IMG/VR virus record: IMGVR_UViG_3300011114_000859
Coordinates: 1 to 21,824 of that record
Length of the DNA: 21,824 nucleotides
Direction: 5' to 3' (one strand)
Origin: a virus
Part shown: positions 6,646 to 13,065 of the stretch, in pieces
Layout of the letters: every line of letters starts with the position of its first letter
Position numbering within the stretch: position 1 is the stretch's first letter
Notes under the pieces: model-generated
What the model saw: only the letters and a program-made list of their open reading frames with translations
What the model was told of the DNA's origin: nothing
Database searches by the model: none
Made by a program: the position numbers and the translations under genes

Positions 6646-7593
6646 ATGACTAAACGTAGAGGTCCAAGTATTGATCAACGTGGTGAAATTGAAATGCCAC
6701 CATTAGACCATCAATTTCCTCATGAAATGGGTGTGCCCACCGCTGGTGTTCCTCAACCTGTTCAAAGTGCAGAATCTAAACAAGTGGTGGATAATCATCA
6801 AGTTCATGGAGAATATGCTGATCCTAATCAACAAGTTGAAGAACTAAATGAAGTTGAAGAGGTAGTTCAAGAAGAAGCAGAAGAGCCCATACAATTGGAA
6901 CCTGTACGAGCAAAATCAGAAACAGCTCAGCAAGAAAACTTCCGTAAAGTCAAAGAAGCAAGAGAGCGTGCTGAACGGGAGCGTGATGCACTTATGTCTC
7001 AGATGCTCGAGATGCAAGCCAAATTACAAGTTCAGCAACAAGTTGCTCAACAGCAACAACCAAAACAAGTAGTTGAAGAAGAGAAAGATTGGTTTGATGG
7101 TCTTGATCCAGAATCTTTAGTTGAAGGTAAACAGCTTAAAAACATTGCTCAAGAAATGAAAGCAATGAAAAAGATGCTTAGAGAGCAACAGGTTCAATCT
7201 CAAGAAGTAGCAATGCAGGCAAAAATTAAAGCGCAGTATCCTGATTTTGATGAAGTATTTAACGTTCAGACTATTAATTCTTTAAATGAACAATATCCAG
7301 ATGTAGCTAATGCTTTAAGAATAATGCCTGATGATTACAATAAAGCTACTGCTGCATACACTATGATTAAAAATCTTGGAATATATAAAGGACAAGAAAT
7401 GAAAAAACCTGCTTATGAATCAGATGTTTTAAGAGCTAAAATTAATGCTGCTAAACCAAGACCATTGACTTCAGTTAATCCTCAACAAGGTGATAGCCCT
7501 TTGTCTAAAGCTAATGCATTTGCTAATGGGCTTACTTCAGAATTAAAAGAGCAATTGCGCAATGAAATGAATGCTGCAAGAAAAGGTCACTAG
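6646..7593 (+). CDS. Capsid scaffolding protein (likely)
   Basis: Likely directs assembly of the capsid shell and then leaves it. The 315 residues have the usual composition of scaffolds: a Pro/Gln-rich disordered start, an acidic region (about residues 62-85, with VEELNEVEEVVQEEAEE), a long charged coiled coil (about 93-195) broken by a Gln run, then a globular part containing YPDFDEVFN and YPDVANALR, and a basic helix at the end (SELKEQLRNEMNAARKGH), the kind of tail that binds coat protein. It lies upstream of the major capsid gene. No sequence family was identified with certainty. It has no recognisable protease motif. Confidence 0.7.
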   Translation: MTKRRGPSIDQRGEIEMPPLDHQFPHEMGVPTAGVPQPVQSAESKQVVDNHQVHGEYADPNQQVEELNEVEEVVQEEAEEPIQLEPVRAKSETAQQENFRKVKEARERAERERDALMSQMLEMQAKLQVQQQVAQQQQPKQVVEEEKDWFDGLDPESLVEGKQLKNIAQEMKAMKKMLREQQVQSQEVAMQAKIKAQYPDFDEVFNVQTINSLNEQYPDVANALRIMPDDYNKATAAYTMIKNLGIYKGQEMKKPAYESDVLRAKINAAKPRPLTSVNPQQGDSPLSKANAFANGLTSELKEQLRNEMNAARKGH

Positions 7594-7917
7594 ATGGAAC
7601 AAAAAGCTTTGTTACAAAAAATATCTGATGACCAAAATAGATTTATTCCTTTAATGGAAGAGATATTTAAAAATCAAAATGAATTTTCAGCTCTTCAATT
7701 ACAATATTTAAAAGATTCAGCTGTTAACTTTCAAAAGGTAATAGATATTGATAATTCAATTATAAACAATTGTCAGAATTCTATATTTAATGATTTTGAA
7801 GATAAGGCAACTCTTATTGATGTTGCTAATAATCATAAAAATTCATTAAAAGATAATCATAGTCGCTTAAAAGCTACTTATAATAAAATAAAAGAAATTG
7901 AAAAATGGCTAGTATGA
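7594..7917 (+). CDS. Small coiled-coil protein, unknown
   Basis: A 107-residue, mostly helical, Asn/Lys-rich protein. Its ATG follows the scaffold stop without a gap, with AAAGG upstream, and its end overlaps the endolysin start by 13 bp. Heptad-like patterns run through most of it (LLQKISDDQNRFIPLMEEI, SRLKATYNKIKEIEKWL). It has no membrane segment, so it is not an obvious holin or spanin, despite adjoining the endolysin. It could be a head or lysis accessory protein; the sequence does not say which. Confidence 0.65.
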   Translation: MEQKALLQKISDDQNRFIPLMEEIFKNQNEFSALQLQYLKDSAVNFQKVIDIDNSIINNCQNSIFNDFEDKATLIDVANNHKNSLKDNHSRLKATYNKIKEIEKWLV

Positions 7918-8255
7918 CTCTTCAGCAAAAACAATCATTATTTGCTAAAAATGTAGCATCTTTAATTGATTATATCTTTGCTAATAAATATTCGGTTACA
8001 TTTGGTGATGCTTATAGAAGTCCTGAACAGGCAGCATTAAATGCCCAATCAGGAAAAGGTATTGCAAACAGTCTTCATTGTAAAAGACTTGCTATTGATT
8101 TGAATTTATTTAATGTTGATGGTAAATATGTTGAAGATAAAATTGAATATCAAAAGTTTGGTATGTATTGGAAAAGTTTGAATCCTTCTAATAGATGGGG
8201 CGGTGATTTTAAAACACTCGTCGACTCAAATCATTTTGAGATGCAGGATATTTAA
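7905..8255 (+). CDS. Endolysin, M15-family zinc peptidase (L-Ala-D-Glu/VanY-like)
   Basis: Cuts peptide cross-links or stems of peptidoglycan to lyse the host. The 116 residues are a single M15 domain: SLHCKRLAIDLN (56-67) gives zinc ligands H58 and D65 in the S-x-H-x6-D pattern, and VDSNHFEM (106-113) gives the catalytic-type D107 and third ligand H110. YRSPEQAALNA (37-47) is also typical of M15C phage endolysins such as that of T5. No signal peptide or wall-binding domain is present, so a holin is needed. The ribosome site is weak; the 13-bp overlap suggests coupling to the previous gene. A second ATG at 7914 is possible. Confidence 0.88.
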   Translation: MASMTLQQKQSLFAKNVASLIDYIFANKYSVTFGDAYRSPEQAALNAQSGKGIANSLHCKRLAIDLNLFNVDGKYVEDKIEYQKFGMYWKSLNPSNRWGGDFKTLVDSNHFEMQDI

Positions 8256-8287
8256 AAATGCTTCATTTGTCCTCCTTTTTTGATCAT

Positions 8288-8319
8288 GGGACGCTCTCAT
8301 CAGGCGTCCCTATTTTTTT
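8288..8319 (+). terminator. Strong intrinsic terminator after the endolysin
   Basis: A perfect GC-rich 7-bp stem GGGACGC (8288-8294) / GCGTCCC (8304-8310) with a 9-base loop is followed by TATTTTTTT. It ends the scaffold/lysis transcript and isolates the capsid gene. Confidence 0.9.
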
Positions 8320-8321
8320 AG

Positions 8322-8351
8322 TTGCATCTATTTTCAAATATCTTCTATACT
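8322..8351 (+). promoter_or_regulatory. Candidate promoter of the major capsid gene
   Basis: TTGCAT (8322-8327) and TATACT (8346-8351) are separated by 18 bp directly after the terminator. The -10 box is good and the -35 box only partly matches sigma-70. An independent promoter is expected here, because the preceding terminator is strong and capsid protein is needed in large amounts. Confidence 0.5.
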
Positions 8352-8356
8352 AATTA

Positions 8357-8491
8357 CGAGCGTCAATTGGCCTATCGCTCAGGCTAAAAACTTCGGGCGT
8401 AAATCTGGGCATCGTCCACCCAATGGCGTAAATCAAGATCTCGCCAATCTTAAGGACATAGACAATTCGTTTATAACTTAAGGAAAACCTT
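8357..8491 (+). promoter_or_regulatory. GC-rich structured leader of the major capsid gene
   Basis: About 135 bp without a coding frame, clearly richer in GC than its surroundings. It holds a GAGCG/CGCTC stem (8358-8380) that competes with a GCCT/AGGC pairing, a TGGG/CCCA stem (8406-8422), a GGCG/CGCC stem (8425-8445), and the decamer GGCGTAAATC twice (8396-8405 and 8425-8434). CTTAAGGA also occurs twice, the second copy being the ribosome site, inside a mini-hairpin AAGG-AAAA-CCTT that touches the ATG. Possible roles: mRNA stability, translational control or regulator binding. Confidence 0.5.
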
Positions 8492-9439
8492 ATGGCAATC
8501 ACAACAACTTCGTCATTGCCGGCACCGGTACAGCAAAGCTTTTCTTATAAATTGCTTGCAGTTCCAGTTCCGAATATGATTCATAAAATCCCTGCGATGC
8601 TTAAAAATATGCCTCGTAATGGTGGTACAACTCTGCGTATGCGTAGATACAATCCATTAAACACAGCTCTTGTTCCATTAGGAAACACAGGCGTCACCCC
8701 TCCAGCACAACAATTAACTGCTGTAGATATTGATGCTAAAATTTCTTTCTACGGAACATATGTAATCTTAAACGAACAAGTTACACTTCAAAACCAAGAT
8801 CCTGTCTTGAATGAAGCTGCTGCTCGTTTAGGTGTTTCTCTTCGTCAAACAGAAGATGAACTAACAAGAGATATGCTTGCTTCAACAGCAGCATTTATCA
8901 ACTGTACAGCTGGTGTCAATGGTGACAACCCTACTGAGCTTACTCGTTCAGATGTTGATGATGTAGTTCGTGCTTTGCTTGGAAACAATGCATACACGAT
9001 CTTAGACAACATTGAAGGGGAAGATAAATTTGGTACAGCTCCTGTTCGTGATGCGTATTTTGCGCTTTGCCATACAGATCTTACTAAAGATATGGACTCA
9101 GTTGATGGATTCATTCAAAAAAATCAATATCCATCACCTATGAATGCATTGCGTTCAGAATGGGGTGCTATTGGTAACTTGAGATTCTTAGTTTCATCTA
9201 TTGGATCAATAACAAACAATGCTTCAAACTTAGGTGCGAACGTATATAACATTTTCTGTGTTGGTATGGAAGCTTATGCTTGTATTGAACAAGACGGATA
9301 TAGCGCAAGCTTTATTTTTCGTCCTCCAATGTACGATGGACCTTTGGCTCTTAATGCTTCTGTTGGTTACAAGTTTGCTGAAGTTCCACGTATTCTCAAT
9401 GACCTTTGGGTATTGAATCTACGTTGTACATTAGCGTAA
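8492..9439 (+). CDS. Major capsid protein, N4-gp56-like family
   Basis: Builds the icosahedral shell. The 315 residues show the order typical of the N4-gp56-type coat family: an N-terminal helix region, a segment with TTLRMRRYNPLNTALVPLG and a PPAQQLTAVDIDAKI stretch, then ISFYGTYVILNEQV, a long helix (AAARLGVSLRQTEDELTRDM), an Asn/Thr-rich central part, and C-terminal strands in YGFA-like and VLNLRC segments. It is shorter than N4's own coat protein. ATG 8492 has AAGGA upstream; codon use is richer in C than in neighbouring genes, as expected for a highly expressed gene. Scaffold lies upstream and structural genes follow. The family call is by pattern, without a search. Confidence 0.8.
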   Translation: MAITTTSSLPAPVQQSFSYKLLAVPVPNMIHKIPAMLKNMPRNGGTTLRMRRYNPLNTALVPLGNTGVTPPAQQLTAVDIDAKISFYGTYVILNEQVTLQNQDPVLNEAAARLGVSLRQTEDELTRDMLASTAAFINCTAGVNGDNPTELTRSDVDDVVRALLGNNAYTILDNIEGEDKFGTAPVRDAYFALCHTDLTKDMDSVDGFIQKNQYPSPMNALRSEWGAIGNLRFLVSSIGSITNNASNLGANVYNIFCVGMEAYACIEQDGYSASFIFRPPMYDGPLALNASVGYKFAEVPRILNDLWVLNLRCTLA

Positions 9440-9455
9440 CTCAGAAAGGAATATT

Positions 9456-10448
9456 ATGGATAATACAATCATACAACAAGGTCGTTTTACAGCGACTGGA
9501 TCTGCGGTAACTCTACAACTTCGCTCAGATGTAGATTGGATAGAAGTTTATAACACTACTATTGGTGCTGCTTCTCAAACTACAGCTGTTGGTGTTAAGT
9601 ACAAATGGTTCCGCGGTTTTCCTGCTGGAGCTAAATGGACTACATTTAAATCTAACGCAGCTAACGCAGCTAACTTAGAGCAGTATTTAACTTCATCTGG
9701 ATTTACTTTAGTTGATAGCTCAGCAAATCCTAATGGAACTTTGAATGCTACAATTACAGCTCTTTCTAATGCTGCTATTCCTGTTGTTTCTAACAGTGGA
9801 ACAAATGGTCTATCTGCTGGTGACGTTGTACGTTTATTCAACGTTGCATCTGCTCAACAAGTTGGTGGATTTGATTTTACAGTTGGTTATAACACATTAA
9901 CTACTGGTACTTTCTCGCTTGACTATATGTCACAGCTTGTAACTGGTACTACTGGTTCTTGGAGAAAAATTAGCTTTGATCCATTATTCTATCCACGTCG
10001 TCGTTATATCACAAAAATTACAAAAGCTGCTTCAGCTGTTGTAACTATGTCTGTAACTCACGGTTATAAAGTTGGACAAGAAGTTCGATTCGTTGTACCT
10101 GCTGCTTTCGGCATGGTAGAAATGGATGGGCTATTGGGAACTATCACTGCTGTTGATACAACAACTACTACAGGTAACAGCATTACTGTAAATATTGATT
10201 CTTCAGCGTTTACAACATTTGCTTGGCCTTTATCAGCTGCGGTTCCATTCTCAGCTGCTGAAGTTGTTCCAGTTGGTGAAAATTCAGCGCAAGCTATTAC
10301 TTCATCAGTTGATACATTAAGTGATGCAACTGTAAACCAAGGATATATTGGATTAGTTCTTACTGGTGGCGCAAGCTGTCCAGGTGGAGCTGCTTCTGAT
10401 GTTGTTTATTGGGTTGCTGGTAAATCATTCAGCGTTGATAACCAATAG
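9456..10448 (+). CDS. Virion structural protein with C-terminal FCCH-like beta domain
   Basis: A 330-residue, Ala/Thr/Ser-rich, beta-strand-rich protein with few charged residues. The N-terminal half (about 1-180) has no recognised family; its start (VTLQLRSDVDWIEVYN) recalls jelly-roll or decoration-type proteins. Residues about 184-255 form the repeat domain shared with two later genes, similar to the E1-FCCH-type beta domain often seen in phage tail proteins (ITKITKAASAVVTMSVTHGY... then GM...MDG). ATG 9456 follows AAAGGA at 9443-9448. Its place directly after the coat gene and its composition suggest a decoration or head-tail structural protein. The exact role is inferred. Confidence 0.75.
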   Translation: MDNTIIQQGRFTATGSAVTLQLRSDVDWIEVYNTTIGAASQTTAVGVKYKWFRGFPAGAKWTTFKSNAANAANLEQYLTSSGFTLVDSSANPNGTLNATITALSNAAIPVVSNSGTNGLSAGDVVRLFNVASAQQVGGFDFTVGYNTLTTGTFSLDYMSQLVTGTTGSWRKISFDPLFYPRRRYITKITKAASAVVTMSVTHGYKVGQEVRFVVPAAFGMVEMDGLLGTITAVDTTTTTGNSITVNIDSSAFTTFAWPLSAAVPFSAAEVVPVGENSAQAITSSVDTLSDATVNQGYIGLVLTGGASCPGGAASDVVYWVAGKSFSVDNQ

Positions 10449-10470
10449 GTTGTTAACCAATAATTAGTAT

Positions 10471-10523
10471 TTAATTCTCTGCCTGGATGAAACGTAAATG
10501 TTAAACTAGGCAGAGAATATTAA
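10471..10523. other. Long stem-loop between structural genes
   Basis: ATTCTCTGCCT (10474-10484) pairs perfectly with AGGCAGAGAAT (10508-10518), with a TTA/TAA extension across a small bulge and a 23-base loop. Neither strand has a T-tract after it, so it looks like an mRNA stability or RNase processing hairpin rather than a terminator. Confidence 0.6.
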
Positions 10524-10548
10524 AAATGTGCAATCATGAAAGGACTTT

Positions 10549-11001
10549 ATGACAAATCAAACACATATACCAGATGTTAATGCTAAAAGAGTAAAAGATG
10601 GTAGCAAAGACATTCAGTTTCAACAAGCAGCGCGTCCATATGGAAACAGGTCTAAAAAATTAACTAAAGAAGAAAAAGAAGTTATCGCAAAAGAATTAAA
10701 AGTAAAACGAGATAAAGAACGTGAACCGGTTCGAGGTATTTTTAAATATCATGAATGCCCAGGAGCTTCTTTTGCCTTTATGTTTAAAAAGTATGCAGAA
10801 GATCCTTTAGAGAAATATGAATTTATTGATGGTGAAGTTTATACAATTCCTTTAGGAGTTGCTCGACATTTAAATACAAACTGCTGGTATCCTGTTCATG
10901 CATATAAAAGCAAAGACTCTGGAATGACTGTTCAAGAAAAGATAAGAAGAACAAGCTTTCAGAGCTTAGAGTTTGTTGAAGATACTTTAGGCAGTAACTA
11001 G
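10549..11001 (+). CDS. Conserved phage structural-region protein, unknown
   Basis: A 150-residue protein with ATG 10549 behind AAAGGA. The first third is basic and probably disordered (KKLTKEEKEVIAKELKVKRD, about 36-55). The rest is a compact domain with FKYHECPGASFAFMFKKY, YEFIDGEVYTIPLGVARHLN and NCWYPVHAY, a pattern I associate with conserved hypothetical proteins of podovirus-like structural regions, but no named function. Lys/Glu-rich composition is unlike its Ala/Thr-rich neighbours. It may be a head completion or tail assembly protein. Confidence 0.7.
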   Translation: MTNQTHIPDVNAKRVKDGSKDIQFQQAARPYGNRSKKLTKEEKEVIAKELKVKRDKEREPVRGIFKYHECPGASFAFMFKKYAEDPLEKYEFIDGEVYTIPLGVARHLNTNCWYPVHAYKSKDSGMTVQEKIRRTSFQSLEFVEDTLGSN

Positions 11002-11024
11002 TTACTCATTAAATAGGTGATATT

Positions 11025-11390
11025 ATGTCTATCCTGGCGACTGAAAATCCTGTCTTTCAACGAGCAATGAGAATCATTAGTTCTATTACTAATGCTAATC
11101 CTGCAGTTGTTACAACTACGTTCGATCATCAATATTTAACCGGTATGATTGTTCGATTAAATATTCCAAGAGGATATGGCATGACTCAAGCTAATCGATT
11201 GTATGGACCTATTATTGTGACAGGTGATACTACTTTTACGATCGATATTGATACAACTCATTTTGATATATTTGCTGCGCCATCAACTTTTCCTGAAAAT
11301 CAACAATCTGCACAAGTTACACCTATTGGTGAACTATCTGATACACTTTTAAATGCGACTCAGAATGTTTTACCGTTCCCGGCTAGTTAA
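11025..11390 (+). CDS. Small structural protein made mostly of one FCCH-like domain
   Basis: A 121-residue protein with ATG 11025 behind AGGTGA. Residues about 14-85 align by eye with the C-terminal domain of the 9456 gene: IISSITNANPAVVTTTFDHQ..., then an Ile-Pro-Arg strand, GYGMTQANRLYG and FTIDIDTTHFDIF. The similarity continues to the tail (AQVTPIGE here, AEVVPVGEN there), so the two genes share a whole C-terminal unit and probably arose by duplication. Such a free domain may sit on the capsid or tail as a decoration or adaptor. Function inferred. Confidence 0.75.
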   Translation: MSILATENPVFQRAMRIISSITNANPAVVTTTFDHQYLTGMIVRLNIPRGYGMTQANRLYGPIIVTGDTTFTIDIDTTHFDIFAAPSTFPENQQSAQVTPIGELSDTLLNATQNVLPFPAS

Positions 11391-11401
11391 GGAGATTTGT
11401 A

Positions 11402-12475
11402 ATGGCAACACCAGATTCAACACTTTCAACATTGGCTCAGATTCAAACTAAAGTAAGAAGACTTACTCGTAGTTTATCTGAATCACAATTAACCACTGCT
11501 CAATTGAATGATTATATTAATACATTTGTTCTTTATGATTTTCCAGAACATTTAAGATTATTTAATCTTCAAACAACATTTACTTTTTTTACAGAACCTT
11601 TTATAGATGAATATGAATCATCTGATAATCCATTAAGTGTTCTTTATAATTTTAAGAATAAATACTTAAATGTCATGCCTCCTATATTCATAGCAGGCAA
11701 ACAATCATTATTTCTTGAATCAAGAGAACAATTTTTTAGTATTTATCCAATGTTTAATAGTATTGCTTCTATTGGAACAGAAGGTGATGGAGTTACGACC
11801 GCATTTTCTGGAGTGATTAATACTCAACAAGCTATTATTCCATCAGGATTAACACAAGTAGTTTTATTATTACGAAATAATGTTTTGTTCGATTCTATTG
11901 ATGCAAGTGGTAATGGTCTTGCCATGATTGATTATCCTATTAGTTCCACTATTGGAAATTTATATGTTCCTGGTGGAGCTCCTACTTCAACAACCGTTCA
12001 AGATGTAAATAATTATATTAATTATACTACTGGTGCTTTTACTGTTACTTTTACAGCTGCTCCTGATACAGGTATTGCAATTAACAGTCAGACTGTTCCT
12101 GTTCAACCAACATTGCCACAAACTATGTTGTTTTATGATGGAAAGTTTACAATGCGTCCAGTTCCTGATCAAACATATAGAGTTCAGATGGAAGTAGCTC
12201 GTAGACCAACAGAATTGCTTTCTAACTCACAATCTCCTGAGCTTGCTGAATGGTGGCAATATATTGCTTATGGCGCAGCTAAGAAGGTATTTGAAGATAG
12301 AATGGATCTTGAAAGTGTTGCTCAAATACTTCCTGAATATAGAAAACAAGAGAATTTGTGTTTGAGAAGAACAATTGTTCAACAAACAAGTCAGCGAACA
12401 ACTACTATTTATTCCAATGAGGTTGGTGGTATTGGTTCTACGGCAAGTGGATCTGGTTTTGGTAGAACATTTTAA
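11402..12475 (+). CDS. Head-to-tail adaptor-like structural protein
   Basis: Probably connects portal and tail. The 357 residues have three parts: a helical N-terminus (IQTKVRRLTRSLSESQL...LNDYINTFVLYDFPEHLRLF, about 14-55) of the kind found in podovirus adaptors; a central beta insertion (about 123-232) with GDGVTTAFSGVI, PSGL and INYTTGAFTVTFTAAPDTG, a repeat-type beta domain common in tail proteins; and a helical C-terminus (AEWWQYIAYGAAKKVFEDRM, PEYRKQENLCLRRTIVQQ) ending in a Gly/Ser tail. ATG 11402 follows AAGGAG. The outer parts match conserved phage proteins I recognise but cannot name precisely; 'adaptor' is inference from shape and order. Confidence 0.65.
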   Translation: MATPDSTLSTLAQIQTKVRRLTRSLSESQLTTAQLNDYINTFVLYDFPEHLRLFNLQTTFTFFTEPFIDEYESSDNPLSVLYNFKNKYLNVMPPIFIAGKQSLFLESREQFFSIYPMFNSIASIGTEGDGVTTAFSGVINTQQAIIPSGLTQVVLLLRNNVLFDSIDASGNGLAMIDYPISSTIGNLYVPGGAPTSTTVQDVNNYINYTTGAFTVTFTAAPDTGIAINSQTVPVQPTLPQTMLFYDGKFTMRPVPDQTYRVQMEVARRPTELLSNSQSPELAEWWQYIAYGAAKKVFEDRMDLESVAQILPEYRKQENLCLRRTIVQQTSQRTTTIYSNEVGGIGSTASGSGFGRTF

Positions 12476-12500
12476 TTATTAAATCGATATAGGATAAGTA

Positions 12501-13064
12501 ATGGCATATAATGCAAATATTCCTCAGCCAACTGATGTTAAAAGCCAATCTCAATCGGCAATATTAAATAATTTTACCGCTCTTTCTCCTTTTGGAAATG
12601 GATTTGCTGATTTTACTGTTAAGGTTGCAACTCCTGCAATTACCGCTGGAGATACAGGTCTTTATACAAAGAATAATGCTACAACTACTCAAAATGAAAT
12701 GTATATTCAGAAAAAAATGAATGGCGTTGATACCCAAATTCCTATGACAGCATCTATAGCGAGTAACACTGCTGCTAGTAATGATTTAGCTGGATGGTCA
12801 TATTTGCCAAGCGGACTTCTTTTAAAATGGGGTAAAAAGCCTATAACGAACTCTCTTGTTGCTAATACAATTAACATAGATTCTATAAGTGGTGGCCCTG
12901 CATATAACAAAGTATTTACGGTTCAATTAACTGCTTATGATAGCCTTAATTATATTAGTACTTCAGCTAACTTATCAATTATTGTAAGTGGAACAGATGT
13001 TCGTGTTTGGTTAAATACTGGAAGTGCTACTACTGGTGCCTATTATTTCGCAATAGGAGTCTAG
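12501..13064 (+). CDS. Tail fibre-like protein with gp53-type C-terminal domain
   Basis: A 187-residue protein. The N-terminus (NANIPQPTDVKSQSQSAILN) is a common attachment segment of phage fibre and structural proteins. The C-terminal half, from about residue 98 (GWSYLPSGLLLKWG) to the end (YYFAIGV), follows the pattern of small receptor-binding fibre domains of the gp53-like type: a 'LPSGLLLKWG' start, several strands and a final 'FAIG' strand. Such domains trimerise and bind host surface sugars. ATG 12501 follows an AGGATAAGT stretch; the next gene starts 1 bp after the stop. It may be a short accessory fibre, the long one being encoded at 19473. Confidence 0.7.
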   Translation: MAYNANIPQPTDVKSQSQSAILNNFTALSPFGNGFADFTVKVATPAITAGDTGLYTKNNATTTQNEMYIQKKMNGVDTQIPMTASIASNTAASNDLAGWSYLPSGLLLKWGKKPITNSLVANTINIDSISGGPAYNKVFTVQLTAYDSLNYISTSANLSIIVSGTDVRVWLNTGSATTGAYYFAIGV

Positions 13065-13065
13065 T

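Noticed and set aside
9575-9841. Minus-strand 88-aa frame within the structural gene
   Set aside because: No ribosome site and no recognisable protein features; the + strand gene is well supported.
10471-10523. Intrinsic terminator between structural genes
   Set aside because: The stem is strong but no T-tract follows on either strand.
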